A stretch of DNA of 64,000 bases from an uncultured Dokdonia sp. (GTDB lineage: Bacteria > Bacteroidota > Bacteroidia > Flavobacteriales > Flavobacteriaceae). The notes beneath the pieces were generated by a model, which made no database searches, was not told the DNA's origin, and saw only the letters and a list, made by a program, of their open reading frames with translations. Numbering within the stretch: position 1 is the stretch's first letter; the number at the start of each line of letters is the position of its first letter. The stretch is taken from positions 1,149,927-1,213,926 of the forward strand of contig CANNDF010000001.1 of NCBI GenBank assembly GCA_947503305.1, read 5' to 3'. Shown here piece by piece: positions 42,465-51,264 of the stretch. The position numbers and the translations under genes were made by a program.

Positions 42465-43091
42465 TTATTTAGAAGAGATAAGTGAAGACTCATATGCTTT
42501 TCTAAGTTCTTTGGCATTTGGTTTAGAACTATCATTATTTTCAATATAGTTCTTATAAATGAGAAGGTTTTCAATATTTATCTTTTTCATCCTTCCTTTA
42601 GCAAATCCAGTCATGATTCCGGGTTTTAGTTTATAACTCAATCTACCATATAAGTAGGTCTTTCCTTCTTTTTCATTTATTCCCATATGATATCTAAAAA
42701 CTTTTCCAGGAAATTTTGTGAATTCATAAACATCATAGCTCAATTGTTTCTTCCCCTGATTAAATACTTTGATTTCTTCTTTAACACTAATTTTTTCATC
42801 TATCTGACAATGTCTTTTTGCACCAATTCCTGTTGCAGGGGTTCCTGAAATTTGGTAAGAGGAAGCAATGCCAGAATGAAAATCACCTATTTTTGTATAT
42901 TCATCAGAAATAGCATACCAAATCTTATCAGCATCAGCTTCTATAGGGACTTCATGATATATAGATATCACTTTTACAGATTCTCCGTCAAAATTCATTT
43001 TTTTTCTTTCTACCTCTTGACTTATAGACAAGTAACTTGCTAGCATGCTCATAACTAATGTTGTAATTCTAAGTTTAATTTTTGTTTTCAT
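42465..43091 (-). CDS. Secreted SRPBCC-fold protein
   Basis: 208 residues with a signal peptide ending near SISQ. The core VPIEADADKIWYAISDEYTKIGDFHSGI followed by alternating strands and a final long helix matches the START/polyketide cyclase (SRPBCC) fold, which binds hydrophobic ligands. Exported members are uncommon. It lies downstream of the peroxiredoxin-like gene with a 213-base gap. The ligand is unknown. Confidence 0.75.
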   Translation of the reverse strand: MKTKIKLRITTLVMSMLASYLSISQEVERKKMNFDGESVKVISIYHEVPIEADADKIWYAISDEYTKIGDFHSGIASSYQISGTPATGIGAKRHCQIDEKISVKEEIKVFNQGKKQLSYDVYEFTKFPGKVFRYHMGINEKEGKTYLYGRLSYKLKPGIMTGFAKGRMKKINIENLLIYKNYIENNDSSKPNAKELRKAYESSLISSK

Positions 43092-43304
43092 TTGTTTTTT
43101 TATTAAGATTCAATCTATAGTAACCGCAGATTTTAAATAGCAGTAATAATGATGAATTTCTCTAACTATTTTCAAATCTGTGTACATTTCATATGCAGAT
43201 TACATTGTATAATTTATTAGTAGGAAATTTTAGTTTTATAATAGATGATTATTTTGATCAAATACTTTTTCCCTTATATACTTCGCATTAACTATAATTC
43301 TCAA

Positions 43305-43958
43305 TCAAGAAATGGTCTTTAAAGCGTTAATAATAGCTTTGGGTTCTGCACGAAAGCGATAATTAGGGTTTATATAAGAGAATGTTACCTTACCATCTTT
43401 GCCAATTACAAACGTAGCAGGTATGGGTAATAGGTTTCCTTCATTTTTACCATAATAAGCCTCCATGTCAAAGCCAAGTTCTTTCATTGTTGATATTGCA
43501 ATATCATTTTGATAAAACAATAAACCTAGTCTTATTGCCAATTGATTGTATTTGTCTGTGATAACATCAAATTGTATCCCTTCTTTGCTTATTGTATCCT
43601 GAGTTTTTTCTGGGAACTCAGGGGTTACAGCTACCAAATGTGCATTTAGACTTTTAATTTCTGGTAGTGCATCTTGTAGTGCTTTGAGTGTTAAATTACA
43701 ATAAGGGCACCAACTGCCTCTATAAAAAGTAAGCACTAAAGGGCCTCCTTTTAGTTTTTCATATAGTGAAAAAGATTCTCCGTTAGAGTTAGGTAATGTA
43801 AAGTCATCAATAGTATCTCCAACTTTTAAAGTATTTTCAGTAATATGTTTTTCTAGTGCATTATCAAGCACTCCTTGAAAAATGGCGTTTATCTCTTTGG
43901 GGAGATTTTGCAGAAAGTAATTTGTAGTACTATCTAATTGTGGTTGTAGAAGTTCCAT
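43305..43958 (-). CDS. Peroxiredoxin-like (AhpC/TSA) protein
   Basis: 217 residues, no signal. The thioredoxin-fold redox site is RGSWCPYCNLTL (Cys84, Cys87), after VGDTIDDFTLPNSNGESFSL and GGPLVLTFY. The C-terminal half carries PATFVIGKDGKVTFSY. It probably reduces peroxides in the cytosol. It is 12 bases from the NIPSNAP-like gene upstream, so they are likely co-transcribed. Confidence 0.86.
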   Translation of the reverse strand: MELLQPQLDSTTNYFLQNLPKEINAIFQGVLDNALEKHITENTLKVGDTIDDFTLPNSNGESFSLYEKLKGGPLVLTFYRGSWCPYCNLTLKALQDALPEIKSLNAHLVAVTPEFPEKTQDTISKEGIQFDVITDKYNQLAIRLGLLFYQNDIAISTMKELGFDMEAYYGKNEGNLLPIPATFVIGKDGKVTFSYINPNYRFRAEPKAIINALKTIS

Positions 43959-43970
43959 ATGAATTATTTT

Positions 43971-44708
43971 TTATTGTGCTTGTTCTGGGATATACATAAT
44001 TTCATATTCTTCAAGGAAATTAAGAGCATTATCCCTTTTCTCTTTGTTCTCTTTAAATAGTTTGCTATTGTAAAATTTATCCTCACCTTCTTTGCTCCAC
44101 GAACCTATAAATACCATTGATGCGTCATAACCTTTTCCTGGAACAGCTGGGTCTGGAACAAAAGTAAAAGGAGCTGTAATGGCACCCATTTCCATAGAAA
44201 GTGGCATAATTGTATTAAAATAAGTATTAAGTTCTTCTTCCTTTCCCTTTTTAACCCATAGGGAATACAGGCGCAAATTTCCTTTAGAGAGATCAAACTC
44301 GCCATCGGCGGTAGCTAGAAAAAAGCCTTCGTTTAAGTAAGATAATGCATGATCTCGTTGGTTTCGATTCTTGAAAAAAGCTTCTGATTGAAAAATTTTA
44401 TCTGGAGACTTCCGGTCAGGATATTCACCAATTAAAAACATTTGAGCAGGTCCATTTCCTACACTAGCTTTGGTAACGGCAAAGGAGTATACTTTTGCTC
44501 CAGATGCCATCATTACTTTTCCAATTTTCATAAAATAGTCATCTAATTTAGCTTTGCTATCGGCATCAGATTTTAAAGACATTTTAATTAATTGATAGTA
44601 GTGATCTTTCTGAATTTTAAGAATGTTTTTATTTTCTTGAGAAACTGCCATTAAGGGTAAAATGATACTCAGAAACAAGAATATTTTTAATGAGTTTGTG
44701 TTTTTCAT
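43971..44708 (-). CDS. Secreted protein with two ferredoxin-like repeats
   Basis: 245 residues from the ATG at 44708; the longer frame to 44780 has no signal peptide at its start. The signal peptide ends near MAVSQ. Two similar halves each end with FxKNRNQRDHALSYLNEG or FKENKEKRDNALNFLEEY, the pattern of duplicated dimeric alpha-beta barrel (NIPSNAP/ABM-like) domains. It is in an apparent unit with the peroxiredoxin-like gene. Function unknown. Confidence 0.68.
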   Translation of the reverse strand: MKNTNSLKIFLFLSIILPLMAVSQENKNILKIQKDHYYQLIKMSLKSDADSKAKLDDYFMKIGKVMMASGAKVYSFAVTKASVGNGPAQMFLIGEYPDRKSPDKIFQSEAFFKNRNQRDHALSYLNEGFFLATADGEFDLSKGNLRLYSLWVKKGKEEELNTYFNTIMPLSMEMGAITAPFTFVPDPAVPGKGYDASMVFIGSWSKEGEDKFYNSKLFKENKEKRDNALNFLEEYEIMYIPEQAQ

Positions 44709-44910
44709 CGCTATAATAATTTTAATTATAGTTACAAAATTGATGAAAACTTTATGTAGGAGATGTGGCCAGTGGGCCATTTTTTAGGTTGATAAGTCCG
44801 ACGACTTTTATTCAATATTTTTGGATATATATGATGAGATATACATAAACCTAATCTTCTTTATAATACCTTTTTTTGTAAAACGCATTCTAAAACTAGT
44901 ATTACAACCC

Positions 44911-45180
44911 TTAAATGACGATTATTTTTGTATCTGCAGACTTTTCTCTAATTTTAAAATACATTAGAGGAGACCACCATTCCTGAGAAATTTCTAAAGA
45001 AGGAAACTCGATGATAATTATTTTTTCTGGATTCCAATTCCCTTCTAATGCGATTCCAAGTCTTCGGCTTGCAATAATTTTTCCGTTAAAAGCTTCAATC
45101 GTCTTGGGGACTAATTTTTTATATTCAAGAAAGGTTTTTTTGTCAAAGACTTTAAGTTCAGCAATTACAAAACTTGACAT
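44911..45180 (-). CDS. DUF1330 family protein
   Basis: 89 residues. Matches the small alpha-beta barrel family DUF1330: VFDKKTFLEYKKLVPKTIEAFNGKIIASRR and IIIEFPSLEISQEWW. It is cytosolic with unknown activity. It lies between a secreted protein gene and the NIPSNAP-like gene in a co-directional group on the minus strand. Confidence 0.84.
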   Translation of the reverse strand: MSSFVIAELKVFDKKTFLEYKKLVPKTIEAFNGKIIASRRLGIALEGNWNPEKIIIIEFPSLEISQEWWSPLMYFKIREKSADTKIIVI

Positions 45181-45232
45181 AACATATGATTTAAAAATTG
45201 CTTATCTACCTTTAGTTACACAAGTAATATAA

Positions 45233-45895
45233 TTAGTAATGTATTACACTAGAATTGTCTTCTATTCCTATCCATTTATTGTTTTGCCTCTTAAAAATGA
45301 ATATCCGCACATGATCTTGAGGGCCATATAAGGGATGTACAAAATCGAGAGGAAAAACAAAAGAAATTTGAACATAACCGAATGTCTCATGGTAATACCA
45401 AGTTGGTGCATCATGCCCTGGAAGCTTGTTCCTTGTTACCATATTCATAGCAATTGTATTAAAATGTTCGCTCTTATTTCTAGTTTTTGCAATCACCTCA
45501 TAATCAGTTAATTTTTGACCTATAAGAATAAAAACATCATCTTTTTTTTTATTCTTACCTACTGCAGTACCATCTAAATTGAATTTAAGAGGTATAATTT
45601 CATTATCGATTTTAAATTCTTTTTTTTGTGAACAAGTTATGTGAAGAGTTTCACTATTAAAATTCATCAGGTACGAAATTTCTAATACCCCATTTTTTTC
45701 AGAAACAGCTGTTACTATACCAGTTTTATTGCCAATGACTATTCCATAATTTTCAGGATTTTTAATCAACTTTTTTGTACCTGCACAATCATCTATATAC
45801 ATAGAACCCAATTTTATGGAATTGGTTTTTTTTATTTCTTTACTCCCAAAACAAGGAACAATTAGAAGTAATATAATAATTATTAATACTTTCAT
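45233..45895 (-). CDS. Secreted protein of unknown function
   Basis: 220 residues from the ATG at 45895; an in-frame ATG at 46033 lies inside the AraC gene and lacks a signal. The signal is MKVLIIIILLLIVPC with a possible lipobox at Cys15. The mature domain is beta-rich with two further cysteines. No family was recognised. It starts 28 bases after the AraC stop, so the regulator may be first in the same transcript. Confidence 0.62.
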   Translation of the reverse strand: MKVLIIIILLLIVPCFGSKEIKKTNSIKLGSMYIDDCAGTKKLIKNPENYGIVIGNKTGIVTAVSEKNGVLEISYLMNFNSETLHITCSQKKEFKIDNEIIPLKFNLDGTAVGKNKKKDDVFILIGQKLTDYEVIAKTRNKSEHFNTIAMNMVTRNKLPGHDAPTWYYHETFGYVQISFVFPLDFVHPLYGPQDHVRIFIFKRQNNKWIGIEDNSSVIHY

Positions 45896-45923
45896 TTTCA
45901 GATGGAGTATAGTTGAATGTCGT

Positions 45924-46778
45924 CTAAAACTTAGTTCGGAAGTTTGTCCGATATTCAGATGGTGATAGTTTATATTCCTGTTTAAAAAACTTTGAAAAGT
46001 GTGATAAATCTTTGAATCCACAATCAAAGGCAACTTCGCTAATACTGTCTTCAGAGACTTCCAACTTTTCCTTAGCAGCTTGAATTCTTCTGTTCATAAT
46101 ATAATGTGCAGGGGTATCATTATATATTTTCTTAAAGTCACGTTTAAAGGAAGTAAGGCTCCTATTTGTTAAATTTGCCAAATCTTCATTGTTAAGATCG
46201 CTAAATAAATGTGCTTCTATTACTTGTTTGAAATTGAACTTGGTAGGAACAAGCAAACTTGAGAGCACTTCTCGCAACTTTACAGCATACTCAGTTTGTA
46301 AGAGTAAAAGAATAATTTCCTTGAATTTAAGAATGAGTAAATCTTCATTAGCTAAACTAGGATTCTTAAAATAGAACAATAGATCTTGTATATATTTATC
46401 TACCAAAAGTGAAGTGCCTATCTCAATTATTTGAGGAGTACTTTCAGATGATTCTTTTTTAAGAAGTGATGGAAATTCTTTGTCATATACCTTTTTTAAA
46501 ACTTCCAAATCAAAATGAATAGCAACAGCTTCATTAAGATCGTTTTTTTTTACACTGGAAGTTTTATATACATAATTACCACACTTTAAAAGAAGGGACT
46601 CATTTTTTTTTATACTCATCACCTTATCAGGTCCATAGGCTTTGTAACTCCCTTCTAATACATATAGAAAACAAGCTGACTCTGGCATTCGGGATGGAAG
46701 CTCGTAAGGTGAAGCAATAGTCGCTTTTTCAAATAACTGTTTTCCAAATAAATCGAAGCTTTTGTAATCGACAATCAT
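45924..46778 (-). CDS. AraC-family transcriptional regulator
   Basis: 284 residues. A cupin-like N-terminal sensing half is followed by a double HTH in the last 100 residues (LANLTNRSLTSFKRDFKKIY, then ISEVAFDCGFKDLSHFSKFFKQEYKLSPSEYRTN). The ligand is unknown. It lies upstream of a co-directional group (secreted protein, DUF1330, NIPSNAP-like, peroxiredoxin-like, SRPBCC), which it may control. Confidence 0.88.
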   Translation of the reverse strand: MIVDYKSFDLFGKQLFEKATIASPYELPSRMPESACFLYVLEGSYKAYGPDKVMSIKKNESLLLKCGNYVYKTSSVKKNDLNEAVAIHFDLEVLKKVYDKEFPSLLKKESSESTPQIIEIGTSLLVDKYIQDLLFYFKNPSLANEDLLILKFKEIILLLLQTEYAVKLREVLSSLLVPTKFNFKQVIEAHLFSDLNNEDLANLTNRSLTSFKRDFKKIYNDTPAHYIMNRRIQAAKEKLEVSEDSISEVAFDCGFKDLSHFSKFFKQEYKLSPSEYRTNFRTKF

Positions 46779-47105
46779 AATTAATTTATCCTTTCTATTA
46801 GTAATAATTATAAATATCGTTAATTTTGATATTGTTTCATTGTTTTTAAAAGGCCAATTTATTTGTTGTTTAGGCGAATATAGATTTAATCAAAAAAATG
46901 AGTAAATTATAATGGTTCTTAGAGTTAAAAAATAAATACTTTAGGGTAAAGAAATTAGTCATAATAATCTTAAAGTTAAGTTTTAATATGCGTCACTACT
47001 ATTAAAGGTTTTTACTATACATGAAAGACTCTTCCCCCTCCTCAAATTTTTATCTACAAGAATAATACTAAATTTATCGTTCATTTAGATGTCAGAACAC
47101 ATACT
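46779..47105. other. Divergent intergenic region
   Basis: 327 bases between the divergent AraC and PhzF genes. It is AT-rich, without a convincing ORF, a stable hairpin or a recognisable repeat. It must hold both promoters, but no clear -33/-7 pair was found. Confidence 0.4.
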
Positions 47106-47894
47106 ATGAAATACAACCTTTATCAAATAGACGCGTTTACAGATAAGATCTTTGGAGGCAATCCTGCATGTGTCGTACCTCTTGATAAATGGCCTACAGA
47201 TGATATCTTACTAAAAATAGCCAAAGAAAATGCCGTTGCCGAAACAGCTTTTTTTATAGATAAAGGAAGTAAGATACACTTGCGTTGGTTTACTCCGGAA
47301 ATTGAAATGGATCTATGTGGACATGCCACTCTTGCAACAGCACATTGTTTAAAAACAATCCTTGATTACAAAAGAGAAGATATTGTTTTTGAAACACGAA
47401 GCGGAGACCTTATCGTTTCTGTAGAGAAGGGGTTCTATAAAATGGATTTTCCATCAAGGATGCCAGTTCCTGATAGTCTGCCAGAGACTATTTTAAAATC
47501 CTTAAACATACAGCCTAACGAAGTCTATAAAGCAAGAGACTATGTGCTGGTATATGAAAACGAAACGGCTATTAGAGATATTAAAATTGATAGGCGGCTC
47601 TTTGATAAAATCAATCTTGATCCTGGAGGGGTTGTGATTACAGCCATAGGAGATAATAGTGATTTTGTGTCACGGTTTTTTACACCACAAGCATCTATTT
47701 TAGAAGACCCTGTGACAGGTTCTGCACATTGTTCTTTGATTCCTTTTTGGGCTAGAAGGCTTAATAAAAAAGAATTGTATGCACTTCAGATTTCAGAACG
47801 CATAGGACAACTATTTTGTGAGGATAAAGGAGACCGAGTCATCATTAGCGGAAATGCCATAACATATTCAGTAGGTCACTTTTGGATAACCTAA
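47106..47894 (+). CDS. PhzF-family isomerase-like protein
   Basis: 262 residues. PhzF/diaminopimelate epimerase-like fold: YQIDAFTDKIFGGNPACVVPL, NAVAETAFF with the catalytic Glu46, EMDLCGHATLATAH and DPVTGSAHCSLIPFW. Family members isomerise small acidic metabolites; despite the name no phenazine genes are nearby. It is monocistronic in appearance. Confidence 0.9.
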   Translation: MKYNLYQIDAFTDKIFGGNPACVVPLDKWPTDDILLKIAKENAVAETAFFIDKGSKIHLRWFTPEIEMDLCGHATLATAHCLKTILDYKREDIVFETRSGDLIVSVEKGFYKMDFPSRMPVPDSLPETILKSLNIQPNEVYKARDYVLVYENETAIRDIKIDRRLFDKINLDPGGVVITAIGDNSDFVSRFFTPQASILEDPVTGSAHCSLIPFWARRLNKKELYALQISERIGQLFCEDKGDRVIISGNAITYSVGHFWIT

Positions 47895-48124
47895 ACGATT
47901 AAAGTATTACATAAAAAATTGACATTCTATACGACAGATCTTTATCTACAAAGGCGCATATTGAATTTAGAGTGTAAATGCCAACTATCAAATCTGTAGA
48001 TAACGGATAAATAAAGAAACCTTTAGAGACAAGAATAGGCTTTGTAGGTATTTGGTATACAGCTTCTTGATGACATTTTTTATTCGTTTCGATGGAAGTG
48101 TAGTAACCATAAAATCTTTATACT

Positions 48125-48271
48125 ATGGAGTTATATCAAAATTCATATGCAATCATTGAAAACGACCAAACACCCACTCAACAAATGAAATATACTAATG
48201 ACTGTGGTTATTTTATGGGAGATGGTGTTGTTTGTAAGCGATGTGGAGTAGATTTTGCAAGCCACAGCTAG
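48125..48271 (+). CDS. Small peptide with CxxC (48 residues)
   Basis: 48 codons beginning MELYQNSYAIIENDQTPTQQ and ending VVCKRCGVDFASHS. It has three cysteines, with CKRC and a final His suggesting metal binding. There is no signal. It lies 100 bases upstream of the double-glycine peptide gene on the same strand, so it could be a second small product of the same locus. No family was recognised; coding status is plausible but not proved. Confidence 0.45.
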   Translation: MELYQNSYAIIENDQTPTQQMKYTNDCGYFMGDGVVCKRCGVDFASHS

Positions 48272-48374
48272 CCCGTATCTTATCCAGATTTCTTTTTTAA
48301 AATATCTCAATTTTAATGGGTAACATTTTTAAGATAGGTAGAACAACATAATTATTAATCAATAATTTATAACT

Positions 48375-48581
48375 ATGTTAAAAAACATGTTAAGTGTAGA
48401 AGGAGTTCAGCCTTTAAACAAAATGGAACAAAAATCTATTAAAGGTGGAAGAAAACTAATGAGCATTAGCGATAATCTTGAAGACGAAGTAGATTGTTAT
48501 GAGCATTATCATTTTTGTGATGGCGCACACCCTACAGATCACGAAGGATTTACTCAGTGTATGGAAAGTTGCGGATGCTAA
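48375..48581 (+). CDS. Double-glycine leader peptide, bacteriocin/RiPP-like precursor
   Basis: 68 residues. The leader MLKNMLSVEGVQPLNKMEQK is followed by SIKGG, matching the L-N-K-x-E-Q-K-x-I-x-GG leaders of Bacteroidota bacteriocin-like precursors. The core of 43 residues after GG is acidic and has four Cys (DCYEHYHFCDG, then TQCMESCGC). No C39 peptidase, ABC exporter or modification enzyme is seen within the window. A strong terminator follows at once, supporting a real short transcript. Confidence 0.72.
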   Translation: MLKNMLSVEGVQPLNKMEQKSIKGGRKLMSISDNLEDEVDCYEHYHFCDGAHPTDHEGFTQCMESCGC

Positions 48582-48597
48582 TTTTCTAGAAGGTAAA

Positions 48598-48623
48598 AGC
48601 GGACTTCGGTCCGCTTTTTTTTT
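48598..48623 (+). terminator. Intrinsic terminator of the double-glycine peptide gene
   Basis: AGCGGAC TTCG GTCCGCT followed by eight Ts: a perfect stem with a stable UUCG tetraloop, 17 bases after the stop codon. Confidence 0.94.
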
Positions 48624-48748
48624 GTTCTTTTTTTATAATTATTTAATAATAAGACTATTAAATAGCTGGAATCTTAAAATCATTTGTTTTTACTACATTA
48701 GTTCATAATCATGGTAGATTCCATGGAATCCTAATATCTATATAGATA

Positions 48749-49126
48749 ATGAAAAAGTGCATAATCATTCTTTTAGCGTTATTTTTTATAATCGGCTGTG
48801 GCGCATTACCAGGATATCCTATTACGACCTTTTATGTTAAAAATAATTCAGATACTCCTATTAATTTTAATGCCTCTGTATTAAAAAGAAGTTCTACAGG
48901 ACCATTTGAAATGAGCAATGCCTTTACCGTACAACCTAAGGATAGTGTGTTGGCACGACAAGTAGGTTATAAAAAAGATAGCGAAAATCCTCAAAAGTGG
49001 TTTAGTCAATTCAATATATTTCCAGTAGACGGAGTGACTATACATGATCCTAACAAACCAGAGAATTGGATCAAAGGCTCAGATGCCAAAGGAAGAGTCA
49101 TTTATACATTTACCATCGCCCAATAA
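48749..49126 (+). CDS. Small lipoprotein of unknown function
   Basis: 125 residues. MKKCIIILLALFFIIGC gives a lipobox (FIIGC). The mature part looks like one beta-sandwich (FYVKNNSDTPINFNASVLKR ... VIYTFTIAQ). Its stop is immediately followed by the TTG start of the next gene, so they form a two-gene unit. No family was recognised. Confidence 0.68.
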   Translation: MKKCIIILLALFFIIGCGALPGYPITTFYVKNNSDTPINFNASVLKRSSTGPFEMSNAFTVQPKDSVLARQVGYKKDSENPQKWFSQFNIFPVDGVTIHDPNKPENWIKGSDAKGRVIYTFTIAQ

Positions 49127-50017
49127 TTGAAAACACTAGTAGTTTATATCGTACTTAGTATAAGTCATTTTGCAGTAGCTCAAAATGAAGAACTCTTTGA
49201 TCGATTGCGAGCGATAGATAATAATGGGATCACATTTTATAATATAGATGGCGTCGATTTTTCAAAACAGACGTTGGACTTAGATTTTACAGACAAAAAT
49301 CTAAAGAAGGCCTATAGGATGTATGGTATCAAAAAGAAAGATAAAAAAAAGCAAGATCCAGCTATACATTTTACAAATTATAGTATTCAAAAAGAAGAAC
49401 TATTAAAAGGAGGGTTAAAAGCGATTAACAGTTATTATTTTGTCAAGAATAAGAAAGGTGGTATAGACGCCTTTTCATTTGGGTATTACGATACAAATGA
49501 TATTGATCTGGAACATACGATGATTTCATTGATTCTTAATGATACAATTCCAGAACGTTGCTATAGCTCAATACAGATAGACACGATAAATTTTGTAGGA
49601 AGGGAAATTGCTTTGGGAGGAAACTGCAATTGGATGAATATCAATAATATTCAATGCCCATATTATGGGCAAATGAATTGGTCTGTACATAAAACTAAAG
49701 AAAGCGCAGACCAATCCATACAACAGCAATTTAGGATAACCAAACTTAAAAAAGGAGGTAAAGTAGTATCCGAAGAAGAAGTATCTATTCTTTTTGAAGA
49801 AGTTCCTACAATAGCCAAAAAAGTAAAATATGACTTTACAGGTGCAACCGCAATAATGGCATCTATGTCAGGAGGAAAAAACTTGACCATTTATTACGTT
49901 TCAGAAAAAATCAGAAATCATTACGTAAGTTGTGTACTTAGTTTTTGGAATAACGATACAATCAATCCCAGCGGATTGCCTCCTCTTTTGGAAAAAGTAA
50001 TGAAAGAATCCAACTAA
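49127..50017 (+). CDS. Secreted protein of unknown function, TTG start
   Basis: 296 residues. The TTG at 49127 directly abuts the upstream stop, and it gives a good signal peptide (MKTLVVYIVLSISHFAVAQ), whereas the next ATGs lie past it. The mature protein is mixed alpha/beta with a Gly/Ser patch (ATAIMASMSGGKN). It may be a structural or surface partner of the lipoprotein. No family was recognised. Confidence 0.68.
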   Translation: MKTLVVYIVLSISHFAVAQNEELFDRLRAIDNNGITFYNIDGVDFSKQTLDLDFTDKNLKKAYRMYGIKKKDKKKQDPAIHFTNYSIQKEELLKGGLKAINSYYFVKNKKGGIDAFSFGYYDTNDIDLEHTMISLILNDTIPERCYSSIQIDTINFVGREIALGGNCNWMNINNIQCPYYGQMNWSVHKTKESADQSIQQQFRITKLKKGGKVVSEEEVSILFEEVPTIAKKVKYDFTGATAIMASMSGGKNLTIYYVSEKIRNHYVSCVLSFWNNDTINPSGLPPLLEKVMKESN

Positions 50018-50102
50018 AAATGGACTTTTATATCCTAAAAACGACCTTAACTAGAAGCTTTATTTCTTCTAAAGTGCCTATATCACTAGGTTTTACTAGT
50101 TA

Positions 50103-50142
50103 TACCGTAAATAAAGTACGGTAAAACCGTACATTTTTTTTG
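50103..50142 (+). promoter_or_regulatory. Repeat/hairpin element before the LytTR gene
   Basis: GTACGGT AAA ACCGTAC (50116-50132) is a perfect hairpin followed by ATTTTTTTT. It could terminate the upstream pair. ACCGTAAAT and ACCGTACAT occur 23 bases apart (50104 and 50127), the direct-repeat geometry of LytTR sites. A close relative (GCGGTAAAACCGTAATTTTTTTG) is at 54938-54960. Confidence 0.45.
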
Positions 50143-50223
50143 GTAAAAATGACTAGCTTTCTAAAGGATAGGGCAGTCGGTATAGGTCATGTTTGATTTT
50201 ACCGATTCTTAAGTTAGCAAATT

Positions 50224-50967
50224 ATGGAATATTCGTATGTAGTAATAGACAATGATTCAAAAACTGTAAAGGCTATACAACTTGCAATGAGTGCTTATGA
50301 TGACTTTATATGTATAGGAATTGCACCCGATGAACAAAGTGGATTAGATATTATCTTAGAACGTTCGCCATCATTAGTGTTCTTAAATATAGAGTTGCCT
50401 AGTATGACTGCGGGAATTACAGGATATTACCTTATAGACGCCCTTCATAAATACATAGACGAAATACCACAGTTTATAGCACTTGCAGGAACACCAAAAT
50501 ATGCTATAGAAGGGATTCGTCATCAAATCCTTGATTATATTTTAAAACCCATCAATAAGGGTTTCCTAAGACGTACATTATTTAGATTTAGAAAGATGAC
50601 CAAGGAGATAAAGACTAATCAAAATACCCTTTGTTTAAAATCCTATGGGGATTATAAGTTTATTAATACAAATGAAGTTATATTTCTGAAGGCAGATAAT
50701 AATACAACAGATTTTGTAAGAGCAAATGGATCAACAGTAAGTGCCTTTAAAACCTTAAAATACTTCCAGGAATCCTTACCAGATCATTTTATTAGAGTTC
50801 ATAATAGCTATATCGTAAACAGTAACTATATTTCAAGAATTCATTTTGGAAAATCACAATGCACGATGATGCATAGTGATTTTGCAGTTCCTTTTTCAAA
50901 ATCATATCGAGACAATGTAGAGATGATTAAGGATAATTTATACACGAGAAGCTTAGTGATTGCATAG
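50224..50967 (+). CDS. LytTR transcription factor with atypical receiver domain
   Basis: 247 residues. The receiver (about 1-125) keeps the fold but the phosphoacceptor Asp is replaced by Asn55 (PSLVFLNIELP; the codon is AAT), and the first acidic pair is Asp9-Asn10-Asp11. The LytTR DNA-binding domain (about 140-240) is intact (INTNEVIFLKADNNTTDFVR, FIRVHNSYIVNSNYISRI). No histidine kinase gene adjoins it. It may act without phosphorylation. A terminator lies about 90 bases downstream. Confidence 0.85.
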   Translation: MEYSYVVIDNDSKTVKAIQLAMSAYDDFICIGIAPDEQSGLDIILERSPSLVFLNIELPSMTAGITGYYLIDALHKYIDEIPQFIALAGTPKYAIEGIRHQILDYILKPINKGFLRRTLFRFRKMTKEIKTNQNTLCLKSYGDYKFINTNEVIFLKADNNTTDFVRANGSTVSAFKTLKYFQESLPDHFIRVHNSYIVNSNYISRIHFGKSQCTMMHSDFAVPFSKSYRDNVEMIKDNLYTRSLVIA

Positions 50968-51056
50968 TAATATGTTAAAAAAATGACAATCTACGCGTAT
51001 ACAAGCTATATCTACACCTCTTAGAGCTACACTCACTATATACCCTCAAAATAAGG

Positions 51057-51085
51057 TAGGACACTGTCTTTACTGTCCTATTTTT
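51057..51085 (+). terminator. Terminator after the LytTR gene
   Basis: TAGGACA / TGTCCTA (7 bp) with a 10-base loop, followed by TTTTTAC. It lies 90 bases after the LytTR stop. Confidence 0.65.
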
Positions 51086-51264
51086 ACATCGTTATAACAA
51101 AGCGCTTAACAAGCGAAGCTTCACATTTTACTACATAATACACACAGAAATGGAATGCGTGTGTGGCATGTGGTACAAACCATCATTCCAAAAACTAAAC
51201 TCCCCCATTTGACAATATTCGTATTGTCGACATGGTGTCTATTTTTAAATAAAACTTAAACATT

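Noticed and set aside
44766..44786. TGGCC/GGCCA hairpin followed by six Ts on the plus strand
   Set aside because: No plus-strand gene ends nearby and the orientation does not suit the minus-strand genes around it, so it was not called a terminator.
45896..46033. Upstream extension of the secreted protein gene into the AraC gene
   Set aside because: The extension overlaps the AraC C-terminal HTH and lacks a signal peptide; the ATG at 45895 gives a good signal.
47106..47894. Phenazine biosynthesis cluster around phzF
   Set aside because: No other phenazine genes are present; PhzF-fold proteins are widespread with other roles.
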